Of a stretch of DNA of 12,407 nt, positions 1 to 6,385 are shown in pieces (positions within the stretch are counted from its first letter, which is position 1; each line of letters opens with the position of its first letter). Below the pieces are notes generated by a model that searched no databases, was not told the origin of the DNA, and worked only from the letters and a program-made list of their open reading frames with translations. Both the position numbers and the translations under genes were made by a program. This DNA comes from Gammaproteobacteria bacterium (GTDB lineage Bacteria; Pseudomonadota; Gammaproteobacteria; Thiohalospirales; Thiohalospiraceae). Location: NCBI GenBank assembly GCA_014762485.1, contig JABURU010000172.1:1-12407 (forward strand). The letters are read 5' to 3'.

Positions 1-19
1 AAATGGTGATAAGAGACAG
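1..19 (+). other. Probable Nextera/Tn5 mosaic-end adapter residue at the edge
   Basis: Bases 9-19 (ATAAGAGACAG) are identical to the 3' end of the 19-base transposase mosaic end AGATGTGTATAAGAGACAG. Aligned over all 19 bases from position 1, 15 match. The match ends exactly where GpsA homology begins (glutamate codon 20-22), and the residues these bases would encode do not fit GpsA. I infer library adapter sequence left at a contig edge. The four mismatches leave room for coincidence. Confidence 0.6.
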
Positions 20-469
20 GAGATCGGTGGCGCAGTGAAAAATATTCTCGCCATCGCCGCCGGTATTGCCGATGGCCTGGGTTACGGCGCCAATACCCGT
101 AGCGCCATCATCACTCGCGGCCTGATCGAAGTGATGCGCTTAGGCGTCGCACTGGGCGGCAAACAGGAAACCTTTATGGGCCTGGCCGGGCTGGGTGATC
201 TGGTATTAACCTGTACCGATAATCAGTCACGCAACCGTCGCTATGGTCTGGCCCTGGGCCAGGGTAAAGACAGCGACACGGCATTAAAAGAGATCGATCA
301 GGTAGTGGAAGGCATACAGACCGCCAATGAAGTGCATCACCTGGCGAAGCGTATGGAAATCGATATGCCCCTGGTGGAAGCGGTTTACCTGGTATTAAAT
401 GATCATATATCGGCCAAGCAAGCGGTATCGATGTTATTAAACCGTGATCTTAAGCCTGAGCTGGCATAA
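2..469 (+). CDS. gpsA: Glycerol-3-phosphate dehydrogenase [NAD(P)+], C-terminal part (5' end missing)
   Basis: GpsA reduces dihydroxyacetone phosphate to sn-glycerol-3-phosphate in the cytoplasm, supplying the backbone for phospholipids. The reading frame is open from base 2 and ends with TAA at 467-469, so the N-terminal Rossmann half lies outside the window. The visible part is the C-terminal helical domain: EIGGAVKN carries the family's catalytic lysine (codon 38-40), followed by AAGIADGLGYG, NTRSAIITRGL, GLAGLGDLVLTCTDNQSRNRRYG and the QVVEG motif, close to E. coli GpsA throughout. A GTG at 35 is not a real start, because homology continues upstream to the glutamate at base 20. The residues encoded by bases 2-19 (NGDKRQ) do not fit the family, which has roughly D-x-I-G-V there; see the finding on adapter-like sequence. 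The gene converges on trmL with 13 bases between the two stops and no clear terminator. Confidence 0.95.
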   Translation, partial: NGDKRQEIGGAVKNILAIAAGIADGLGYGANTRSAIITRGLIEVMRLGVALGGKQETFMGLAGLGDLVLTCTDNQSRNRRYGLALGQGKDSDTALKEIDQVVEGIQTANEVHHLAKRMEIDMPLVEAVYLVLNDHISAKQAVSMLLNRDLKPELA

Positions 470-482
470 CAGTTTATATCAC

Positions 483-938
483 TTAGCCAAAGTCATTCTG
501 TCGCCAGGCTTCGTAGACAAAAATTGCTACCGCATTAGATAGATTCAAACTGCGACTGTCCGCCTTCATCGGTAGTCGCAATACATAATCATCACCTAGA
601 TCATCCAGTACCTGTTGTGGCAGGCCCCGGGTCTCCGGCCCAAACAACAGGGCATCACCGGGCTGGTACTGAACCTGCGCATAATTCCGTTTTCCTCGCG
701 TGGAGCAGGCATAAATATACTTTGGCTTTACACTCTCTACAAATGTCTGCAGTGACGCATGGGTTTGTACTTCGGCAAACTCATGGTAATCCAGGCCGGC
801 ACGTCTCATACGCTTATCATCCATCTCAAAACCCAGCGGCTCAATTAAGTGCAACTGCATACCAGTATTGGCGCAAAGGCGAATAATGTTACCGGTATTG
901 GGTGGGATCTCAGGCTGGTAGAGAACTATATGAAACAT
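483..938 (-). CDS. trmL: tRNA (cytidine/uridine-34 2'-O)-methyltransferase TrmL
   Basis: TrmL is a SAM-dependent SPOUT methyltransferase that methylates the ribose of the wobble nucleotide of tRNA-Leu isoacceptors in the cytoplasm. The 151-residue protein is the usual compact length and carries all three SPOUT signatures: PEIPPNTGNIIRLCANTG near residues 9-26, LLFGPETRGLP near 98-107, and LPMKADSRSLNLSNAVAIFVYEAW near 122-145. The last two build the trefoil-knot cofactor site. The ATG at 936-938 starts directly at the conserved MFHIVLYQPEIPPNTGN N-terminus, but no strong Shine-Dalgarno precedes it. It is co-oriented with ntrBC, yet a strong terminator sits between ntrC and this gene, only 17 bases upstream of the ATG, so it should need its own promoter or read-through. 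In E. coli trmL also lies near gpsA, so the neighbourhood is conserved. Identification is secure. Confidence 0.95.
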   Translation of the reverse strand: MFHIVLYQPEIPPNTGNIIRLCANTGMQLHLIEPLGFEMDDKRMRRAGLDYHEFAEVQTHASLQTFVESVKPKYIYACSTRGKRNYAQVQYQPGDALLFGPETRGLPQQVLDDLGDDYVLRLPMKADSRSLNLSNAVAIFVYEAWRQNDFG

Positions 939-955
939 ACGTATTAACCGACAGT

Positions 956-993
956 AAAAAAATATGGCGATATAGTATCGACTATATCGCCAT
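956..993 (-). terminator. Rho-independent terminator of the ntrBC operon
   Basis: A perfect 13-base-pair inverted repeat (ATGGCGATATAGT at 964-976 and ACTATATCGCCAT at 981-993) encloses a four-base loop ATCG. Read on the minus strand, the stem is followed after one base by seven T residues (complement of A956-A962). It begins 28 bases after the ntrC stop, where a terminator is expected. The T-tract ends 17 bases before the trmL start codon. The stem is fairly AT-rich, so termination could be partial. Confidence 0.85.
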
Positions 994-1020
994 GATGAAA
1001 TCTATTACCCATCCACCTGG

Positions 1021-2436
1021 TCAAACTTCGCTGATGGATGACTCCATTCCCAGCTCTTTAATCTTGCGTGTCAGGGTATTACGCCCCCAGCCCAATAACT
1101 TGGCGGCATCCTGTCGACGACCACCTGTATGTTTTAGTGCCTCTTCGATCATGATCTGTTCATAACGCGGCGTAGCATCGTTTAATAGATCCATTTCACC
1201 CAACGCAAGGTGATGATCTACCCATTTCCTTAATGCCGACTCCCAGTCTTCATGTTGCACATCCTCTTTATGCGCCTTTAATTCCTGCGGCAAGTCTTCC
1301 ATGCGCACAACCTTACCCGGTGACATCACCGTTAACCAACGACAGGTATTCTCCAGCTGACGCACGTTACCTGGCCAGGCCAGATTACTCATATAACGCA
1401 TCGCCTCTTCGTCCACCTGCTTGGGTTCTACATCCAGCTCGTTGGCCGCGATACCAAGGAAGTGATTGACCAGTAACTTAATATCTTCCCGGCGCTCCCG
1501 TAAGGCAGGAATATGTATGCGGATCACGTTCAAGCGATGAAACAGGTCTTCACGAAAGCGCCCCTCTTCCACCAGTATTTCCAGATCCTGGTGGGTGGCA
1601 GCGATGATGCGCACATCCACTTTTACCGGTGAATGACCACCGACACGATAAAACTCACCCTCGGCCAGCACACGTAATAACCGTGTTTGTAGCTCCGCTG
1701 GCATATCACCAATCTCATCCAGGAACAGGGTGCCGCCATTGGCCTGTTCAAAGCGCCCCTGGCGTTTGCCCTGGGCACCGGTAAAGGCGCCTTTTTCATG
1801 ACCAAACAATTCAGACTCGAGCAAGTCACGTGGAATCGCCGCCATATTGAGGGCAATAAACGGGTAATCTGAGCGTGGGCTATGACGATGCAAGGCATGC
1901 GCCACCAGTTCTTTACCAGTGCCGGACTCGCCATTGATCAAGACGGTAATATTCGATGCCGCCAGGCGACCGATGGCACGAAAGACCTCCTGCATGGATT
2001 GCGCTTCACCGATGATCTCGGTGGCCTGCTGGCTCTCTGCACTCGCTTTCTCTTCGATATTGGGTGATACGGTGGCCGCGGCACGTTCAACCAGCTCTAC
2101 CGCATCATCAATATCAAATGGCTTGGGCAGGTATTCAAAGGCACCGCCTTGATAAGCCGAGACGGCGCTATCCAGATCAGAATGCGCCGTAATGATGATC
2201 ACCGGTAATAAAGGGTAGTGATCACGGATTCGATCCAGCAGGGACAATCCATCCATACCCGGCATACGTATATCGGTCACCAGTACATCCGGTTGCTGGC
2301 GGACAAGTTTGTCCATCACACCATCGGCACTTTCGAAAGTGGTGACTTCCATGCCGGATTTGTTTAACGCCTTTTCCAGTACCCAGCGTATCGAACGATC
2401 ATCATCTATAATCCAGACACGTATCGCCTTAACCAT
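1021..2436 (-). CDS. ntrC: Nitrogen regulation response regulator NtrC (NR-I)
   Basis: NtrC is the sigma-54 enhancer-binding protein that activates nitrogen-starvation genes such as glnA when phosphorylated by NtrB. Numbering from the chosen start, the receiver domain spans about 1-120 with the acidic pocket DDD near 11-13, phospho-acceptor Asp55 in VTDIRMPG, Thr83 and Lys105. The AAA+ domain spans about 140-380, with Walker A GESGTGKE (169-176), the sigma-54 contact loop GAFTGA (216-221), Walker B TLFLDEIGD (236-244) and GRFREDLFHRL near 292-302. A Fis-type helix-turn-helix lies near 439-463. The 471-residue length matches E. coli NtrC (469). An ATG at 2460 is in frame, but the ATG at 2436 gives the family N-terminus MVKAIRVWIIDDD, has GGAG six bases upstream, and overlaps the end of ntrB by eight bases, which indicates translational coupling. 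It is the last gene before the terminator at 956-993. Confidence 0.96.
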   Translation of the reverse strand: MVKAIRVWIIDDDRSIRWVLEKALNKSGMEVTTFESADGVMDKLVRQQPDVLVTDIRMPGMDGLSLLDRIRDHYPLLPVIIITAHSDLDSAVSAYQGGAFEYLPKPFDIDDAVELVERAAATVSPNIEEKASAESQQATEIIGEAQSMQEVFRAIGRLAASNITVLINGESGTGKELVAHALHRHSPRSDYPFIALNMAAIPRDLLESELFGHEKGAFTGAQGKRQGRFEQANGGTLFLDEIGDMPAELQTRLLRVLAEGEFYRVGGHSPVKVDVRIIAATHQDLEILVEEGRFREDLFHRLNVIRIHIPALRERREDIKLLVNHFLGIAANELDVEPKQVDEEAMRYMSNLAWPGNVRQLENTCRWLTVMSPGKVVRMEDLPQELKAHKEDVQHEDWESALRKWVDHHLALGEMDLLNDATPRYEQIMIEEALKHTGGRRQDAAKLLGWGRNTLTRKIKELGMESSISEV

Positions 2437-3520
2437 GTTTGTCTCCATCTCCATGATCATCTAAGGGTATCAGCACACTAAATACCGTATTACCAGGCTG
2501 GCTGCGACACTCGATCAACCCTCTATGCTGATTGATCAATGACTGCGATATCGCCAGCCCCAAGCCACTACCGTCACTACGACCTGTTACCATGGGGAAA
2601 AATATCTTTTCCTGTAACGACTCGGGCACACCCGGACCGTTATCGATCACACTAATATCCGCTACCAGGCGGTAGCGCTGATGCCCAATGGTGTACTGCC
2701 GCTGCACCCGGGTCTTTAACGTAATCTCACCTTCATGACCGACAGCCTGAATGGCATTACGGATTAAATTCATTAGCGCCTGAATCAACTGATCCTTATC
2801 GCCATATATCTCCGGCAAACTAATATCGTAATCACGGCGAATATTTACGCCTTCTGGCAAATCAACTTCGACGATCTGCTTCACCCGCTCCAGCACTTCA
2901 TGGATGTTCACCATCTTCATCTGCGGCAGGGTATTGGGACCCAGCATGCGATCCACCAGCTTTTGCAAACGATCGACTTCGCTAATGATGATGCCGGTAT
3001 GTTCTCTTAGCTCCTCCTCTTCCAGCTCACGCTCGAGGAGTTGTGCCGTCCCCCGTATACCACCCAGGGGATTTTTAATCTCGTGGGCCATATTGCGCAC
3101 CAGTGACCGGGTAGCCTGGTTCAATGCCAGCAGATTTTCTTCCTTGGCAATGCGTAACTGTCGATCCATTTGGGTCATTTCCACCAGCAAGCCTGATGGC
3201 TGGTTCGGCTCCATTAATGGAATGGCGGTTAAATCCACGATCACCGTTTTGTTCGGGCTGACCTCTATCTCACACTCACGCTCTGTAAAAGGGTGACCAG
3301 CATCCAGCGCCCCACCCAGGGCCTGTACCAAATCAGTACGATAAATTAGTCGGGATAGAGACTGACCCACCATATGATGTGAACTCATACCAAACATCAT
3401 CTCGCCCACCGGGTTGATGTATTGCAGCTTTAAACCTTCATCAAACATCAACACCACACTATTCAGATGCTCAATGATGCGTTTATGGATATCTGGCGTC
3501 ATGGCGCGATCATGGGTCAT
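2429..3520 (-). CDS. glnL: Nitrogen regulation sensor histidine kinase/phosphatase NtrB (NR-II)
   Basis: NtrB (GlnL) is the soluble kinase/phosphatase that, under PII control, sets the phosphorylation state of NtrC. The 363-residue protein has a PAS-like sensor at about 14-115, a dimerisation/H-box with the autophosphorylated His146 in MAHEIKNPLGGIRGTAQLL (144-162), an N-box NLIRNAIQA (251-259), a G1 box VIDNGPGVP (291-299) and FFPMVTGRSDGSGLGLAI (307-324), forming the complete HATPase domain. No membrane segment is evident, as expected for NtrB. The ATG at 3520 has AAGG six bases upstream; an in-frame ATG at 3502 is a weaker alternative. The gene overlaps ntrC by eight bases. An NtrC box and candidate promoter lie about 150-170 bases upstream, and a short open frame ends three bases before this start. 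Confidence 0.96.
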   Translation of the reverse strand: MTHDRAMTPDIHKRIIEHLNSVVLMFDEGLKLQYINPVGEMMFGMSSHHMVGQSLSRLIYRTDLVQALGGALDAGHPFTERECEIEVSPNKTVIVDLTAIPLMEPNQPSGLLVEMTQMDRQLRIAKEENLLALNQATRSLVRNMAHEIKNPLGGIRGTAQLLERELEEEELREHTGIIISEVDRLQKLVDRMLGPNTLPQMKMVNIHEVLERVKQIVEVDLPEGVNIRRDYDISLPEIYGDKDQLIQALMNLIRNAIQAVGHEGEITLKTRVQRQYTIGHQRYRLVADISVIDNGPGVPESLQEKIFFPMVTGRSDGSGLGLAISQSLINQHRGLIECRSQPGNTVFSVLIPLDDHGDGDKHG

Positions 3521-3523
3521 ACA

Positions 3524-3607
3524 TTACCTTGTGCAAAATTCAGTCCAACTTTTTTCACATAGAAAAATAGTCAATAATAACAATAAGATATGCTTTTTCA
3601 TCTTCAT
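3524..3607 (-). CDS. Possible 27-residue leader peptide upstream of ntrB
   Basis: An ATG-started frame on the minus strand encodes 27 residues beginning MKMKKHILLLLLTIFLCEK and ends with TAA three bases before the ntrB ATG. The peptide looks like a signal sequence: two to three lysines, a leucine-rich core and a single cysteine, although LTIFLC is not a canonical lipobox. Stop-to-start closeness would allow translational coupling to ntrB. There is no good ribosome-binding site before its ATG, and I recognise no family. It may be a chance frame in an AT-rich leader, a relic of a secreted protein gene, or a genuine leader peptide. Confidence 0.25.
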   Translation of the reverse strand: MKMKKHILLLLLTIFLCEKSWTEFCTR

Positions 3608-3664
3608 ATAGACAAGCCTGAATCAGCGCCTGACGACAAATATAGTGCAGCAGACGAGAATCGA

Positions 3665-3681
3665 TGCACCAATTTGGTGCG
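3665..3681. promoter_or_regulatory. NtrC-binding site upstream of ntrB
   Basis: TGCACCAATTTGGTGCG matches 16 of 17 positions of the enteric NtrC consensus TGCACC-A-WWW-T-GGTGCA. The 15-base core GCACCAATTTGGTGC is identical to the strong site upstream of glnA in this window. It lies in the DUF4124-ntrB gap, 18 bases after the DUF4124-gene stop and about 145 bases before the ntrB ATG. Its position over a candidate sigma-70 start point suggests NtrC represses ntrBC here, as at the enteric glnL promoter. Confidence 0.85.
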
Positions 3682-3686
3682 TTAAC

Positions 3687-3692
3687 ATAATA
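3687..3692 (-). promoter_or_regulatory. Candidate -10 element of an ntrBC sigma-70 promoter
   Basis: On the minus strand TATTAT (five of six to TATAAT) would place transcription start near 3680, inside the NtrC box at 3665-3681. The region about 17 bases upstream (TTCTAT) is a poor -35, so the promoter would be weak or activator-dependent. I include it because the overlap of start point and NtrC box reproduces the known glnL operator arrangement. Confidence 0.35.
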
Positions 3693-3698
3693 GAACAC

Positions 3699-4220
3699 TC
3701 AAGGAGTAAATAGAACCGAGTGACGACGCAGGTGGAAGGTATGGGCAGTGGTCCTGATTAACACTCGGTTGGCCTGATCGACAATCTCGACCGCCACCGT
3801 ATGCGTGCCGCGATCCACATCGTTCAAGCTCATAGTACTGCCAGTGAAACGCCCATCCAGGCGCTTACCATTTAGCACCACGACAAAACGGTGCCCACGT
3901 TTTGACATTAAATGCGGGGAAGCCTTAACCGATATGGTTACCATGCCCGAATTGCTGGCGATCACCGCATCATTTTCTGGAGATATTAGCTCTATGTATT
4001 GGTAAACCGGCGCTTCAGCTTCCGGCTCTACTGGGGTAGTGGACAGCTCATTTGTGGGCTTCAATGGAGGGACGGATTGCACCGGGTTAACCGTAATAAG
4101 ATCGGCACCCTCGATGGGTTGATCAGAATAGATCACCGTTCCATCGGGTGAGACGCTGCGATACACCCCTGCCGCCATCAGCCAGGGCACTATCAGGGCT
4201 AATAACCATCCATGTTTCAT
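3699..4220 (-). CDS. Secreted DUF4124 domain-containing protein
   Basis: A 173-residue protein with a cleavable-looking signal peptide (MKHGWLLALIVPWLMAAG, residues 1-18), so probably periplasmic. Residues 19-47 (VYRSVSPDGTVIYSDQP and following) are the DUF4124 motif, a short N-terminal module common in gammaproteobacterial exported proteins. A proline- and glutamate-rich linker (about 48-72) follows. Residues 75-165 look like a beta-sandwich of immunoglobulin type, with alternating hydrophobic strands such as MVTISVKA, RFVVVLNGKRLDG and THTVAVEIVD. To my knowledge DUF4124 genes are often found between glnA and ntrB in gammaproteobacteria, which supports a conserved but unexplained link to this locus; no biochemical function is known to me. 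The ATG at 4220 lacks a strong ribosome-binding site. No terminator is evident after its stop, so transcription may run on into ntrBC. Confidence 0.85.
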   Translation of the reverse strand: MKHGWLLALIVPWLMAAGVYRSVSPDGTVIYSDQPIEGADLITVNPVQSVPPLKPTNELSTTPVEPEAEAPVYQYIELISPENDAVIASNSGMVTISVKASPHLMSKRGHRFVVVLNGKRLDGRFTGSTMSLNDVDRGTHTVAVEIVDQANRVLIRTTAHTFHLRRHSVLFTP

Positions 4221-4265
4221 AGCCCGAGATTACTGCAGATATACCGAGATAAACAAGGTACTTAT

Positions 4266-4469
4266 TTAATCTGGTTGACCATTTCCTACCGGCGTCATCA
4301 CCGCGAACAGATCTTCCTTGGCCTCAAAACCGATCATCGGCTTGCCATTGCGCATCACATCGGTCACCACAGCAACCACGCTGGCGGTCATCTTGCTAGA
4401 GTCAATGTAGGCGTTGCGTATCGCCGAACTCATAGGCGCGACAATGTCATGAATGGCAACGATCTTCTT
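4266..4469 (-). pseudogene. Remnant of a D-tartrate dehydratase-like enolase-superfamily gene
   Basis: The minus-strand frame from 4469 to the TAA at 4266-4268 encodes 67 residues with no start codon at its upstream end. KKIVAIHDIVAPMSSAIRNAYIDSSKMTASVVAVVTDVMRNGKPMIG resembles the first ~45 residues of mandelate-racemase/D-tartrate dehydratase proteins, which typically read IRNAYIDFSKMT-S-VAVVTDV. The last ~20 residues, starting FEAKEDLFAVM, look like the extreme C-terminus of the same superfamily (GIGFEAK-LY-V). An internal deletion of most of the barrel would explain this, perhaps between short repeats coding for I-G. The catalytic residues of the family lie in the deleted part, so no enzyme can be made. 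It abuts a broken tartrate/D-malate dehydrogenase. Family assignment is from memory of conserved motifs. Confidence 0.75.
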
Positions 4470-4667
4470 GGAAAGCCTACGGCACCAAGATAGATAGCAT
4501 CATGTAACCATGCTGTTGATAGTATTCTCACAACTCCAGGAAAACTGATCCCACTTAAACTCTATCCCAAAACGTTGCCCCACGGCATCCAGCACGCGTA
4601 CCCCTTCCGCTACCACTTCTTTACCAATGCCATCACCTGGGATCAATGCAACTTTATACTTGGGCAT
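4470..4667 (-). pseudogene. Remnant of a tartrate/D-malate dehydrogenase (isocitrate/isopropylmalate dehydrogenase family)
   Basis: From the ATG at 4665-4667 the minus strand encodes MPKYKVALIPGDGIGKEVVAEG and continues to a TGA at 4500-4502, 55 residues in all. This is the N-terminal beta-strand and GDGIG nucleotide-site region of the NAD-dependent beta-hydroxyacid oxidative decarboxylases; WDQFSWSCE resembles the tartrate and D-malate dehydrogenase branch. In a different frame the sequence resumes at 4504 with HDAIYLGAVGFP, the next conserved block of that family, so about 20 codons plus a frame shift are lost. At 4469 the sequence changes to the enolase-superfamily remnant. A full enzyme would be about 350 residues; everything after the second block is missing. 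The start keeps a plausible ribosome-binding site (GGAACAGGT). Confidence 0.8.
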
Positions 4668-4769
4668 ACCTGTTCCATTTAATGCAGTTTAATTAATCGA
4701 TTATTAGTCGCTTTATCTGGTTACCGAAAAACTATCGCTATGTGATACGCAATGTTTTCCTTCAGGCAT

Positions 4770-4805
4770 AAAAAAGCGCCCCGTGATTTCTCAAGGGACG
4801 CTTTT
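4770..4805 (-). terminator. Rho-independent terminator of glnA
   Basis: On the minus strand AAAAGCGTCCC pairs with GGGGCGCTTTT (plus positions 4795-4805 and 4772-4782) with one G-T pair. The interior can extend by TGA/TCA closing a GAAA tetraloop. Six T residues follow the stem. It starts about 20 bases after the glnA stop, so glnA is probably transcribed alone. Because the other strand also ends in T residues, it could act in both directions. Confidence 0.9.
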
Positions 4806-4825
4806 AGTCAGCTTACACTAATAAA

Positions 4826-6232
4826 TTAGCAGCTGTAGTACATGTCGAACTCAACTGGGTGAGTTGTCATGCGCAGACGAGTGATTTCCTCATTCTTCAA
4901 CTCGATGAAGGCATCGATCATGTCATCGGTGAATACGCCACCAGCGGTCAGGAAGGCACGGTCTTTGTTCAGCTCGGCCAGAGCTTCGTCGAAGCTATAG
5001 CAAACGGTTGGGATCTCGGCCGCCTCTTCTGCAGGCAGGTCGTACAGATCCTTGTCCATCGCATCGCCAGGGTGGATCTTGTTCATGATACCGTCCAGGC
5101 CGGCCATCATCAGGGCAGAGAAGGCCAGATATGGGTTGGCGGTAGGATCAGGGAAACGTACCTCGATACGACGACCTTTAGGGTTGGTCACGTAAGGAAT
5201 ACGGATAGAAGCGGAACGGTTACGGGCAGAGTAGGCCAGCATAACAGGGGCTTCGAAACCAGGTACCAGACGCTTGTAAGAGTTGGTAGAAGCGTTGGTG
5301 AAGGCGTTCAGGGCCTTGGCATGCTTGATAACACCACCGATGTAGTACAGGGCAGTTTCAGACAGGCCGCCGTACTCGTTACCGGCAAACAGGTTAACGC
5401 CATCTTTGGCCAGAGACATGTGAACGTGCATACCAGAACCGTTGTCACCTACCAGAGGCTTGGGCATGAAGGTAGCGGTCTTGCCGTAGGCGTGAGCCAC
5501 GTTGTGTACACAGTACTTCAGGATCGGGGTATCGTCAGCACGCATGGTAAGGGTGTTGAACTTGGTACCGATCCACCACAGGCCAGCAGTGGCCACTTCG
5601 TGGTGGTGTACCTCTACTTCTACGCCCATCTCTTCCATCGCCAGACACATGGCGGCACGCATATCGTGCAGAGAGTCAACTGGAGGTACTGGGAAGTAAC
5701 CACCCTTAACGCCAGGACGGTGACCCATGTTGCCATCCTGATAAACCTTCTCAGAGTTCCACTCGGCTTCTTCAGAGTCGATCTTGACGAAAGAACCACT
5801 CATGTCAGCGCCCCAACGAACGTCGTCGAATACGAAGAACTCAGGCTCAGGACCGAAGAATGCGGTATCACCAATACCGGTAGACTTCAGGTAGGCTTCC
5901 GCACGCTTGGCAACGGAGCGTGGGTCACGCTCGTAACCCTGCATGGTCGCAGGCTCGATGATGTCACAACGAATGATCAGCTGAGCTTCGTCGCTGAAAG
6001 GATCCAGCACAGCGGTATCAGGATCAGGCATCATGATCATGTCGGATTCGTTTATGCCCTTCCAACCAGAGACAGAGGAACCGTCAAACATGGTGCCTTC
6101 ATTAAAAGTATCAGCATCAATAGCGTGAGCTGGGTAAGAAACGTGCTGTTCTTTACCGTGGGTATCGGTGAAACGAAAATCGACGAACTTTACGCCGTTT
6201 TCTTCGATCATTTTCAAGACTTTGTCGGACAT
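4826..6232 (-). CDS. glnA: Glutamine synthetase, type I (GSI-beta)
   Basis: GlnA makes glutamine from glutamate, ammonia and ATP as a cytoplasmic dodecamer. The 468-residue protein has the family's usual length. Visible active-site residues are Asp50, Glu129 and Glu131 (FFGPEPEFF), Glu212, NGSG near 264-267, His269, Arg321, Glu327, Arg339, Arg344, Glu357 and Arg359. Tyr397 in KDLYDLP is the adenylylation site, so activity should be under GlnE control. The oddity is at 218-220: where the family has AGQ-x-E-I, this protein reads AGLWWI, replacing Glu220, a ligand of the n1 metal, with Trp. The ATG at 6232 gives the family start MSDKVLKMI and has GGAG nine bases upstream; a TTG at 6247 is in frame but unlikely. 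The gene is preceded by NtrC sites and a sigma-54 promoter and followed by a terminator. Confidence 0.97.
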   Translation of the reverse strand: MSDKVLKMIEENGVKFVDFRFTDTHGKEQHVSYPAHAIDADTFNEGTMFDGSSVSGWKGINESDMIMMPDPDTAVLDPFSDEAQLIIRCDIIEPATMQGYERDPRSVAKRAEAYLKSTGIGDTAFFGPEPEFFVFDDVRWGADMSGSFVKIDSEEAEWNSEKVYQDGNMGHRPGVKGGYFPVPPVDSLHDMRAAMCLAMEEMGVEVEVHHHEVATAGLWWIGTKFNTLTMRADDTPILKYCVHNVAHAYGKTATFMPKPLVGDNGSGMHVHMSLAKDGVNLFAGNEYGGLSETALYYIGGVIKHAKALNAFTNASTNSYKRLVPGFEAPVMLAYSARNRSASIRIPYVTNPKGRRIEVRFPDPTANPYLAFSALMMAGLDGIMNKIHPGDAMDKDLYDLPAEEAAEIPTVCYSFDEALAELNKDRAFLTAGGVFTDDMIDAFIELKNEEITRLRMTTHPVEFDMYYSC

Positions 6233-6305
6233 TGTCGGAAACTCCAAGAGCGTTCAATATTTAACCGGTTTGGCCGGTCAGCCAAAATTCCTATGCATCA
6301 TAAAA

Positions 6306-6321
6306 TGCATGATTTATGCCA
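6306..6321 (-). promoter_or_regulatory. Sigma-54 promoter of glnA
   Basis: On the minus strand TGGCATAAATCATGCA fits the -24/-12 consensus TGGCACR-N4-TTGCW, with GG and GC at the required spacing. Two consensus positions differ (T for C after TGGCA, A for T before TGC). Transcription would begin near 6295, giving a leader of about 60 bases to the glnA ATG. NtrC sites lie about 99 and 129 bases upstream of that start, close to the arrangement at E. coli glnAp2. Confidence 0.85.
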
Positions 6322-6385
6322 GAGAGACTAACCACTTATAATTCAAGAGGTTGAGCACTATTTTCACAATACAAACAGGTATAAG

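Noticed and set aside
2434..2460. Upstream ATG at 2460 as the ntrC start
   Set aside because: It adds eight residues not seen in the family and ignores the well-spaced GGAG before the ATG at 2436.
3532..3547. Sigma-54-like TGGACTG-AATT-TTGCA in front of ntrB (minus strand)
   Set aside because: GG/GC spacing is right, but the -24 element is poor. Transcription would begin about two bases before the ntrB ATG and exclude its ribosome-binding site.
4694..4703. Palindrome TAATCGATTA upstream of the dehydrogenase remnant
   Set aside because: Ten AT-rich bases occur readily by chance. It could be an old operator of the lost tartrate genes, but nothing else supports that.
4859..6331. 490-codon open frame on the plus strand, antisense to glnA
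   Set aside because: It is longer than glnA but covers it almost exactly. The translation has no recognisable domain, and the frame is explained by codon bias of the highly conserved gene on the other strand.
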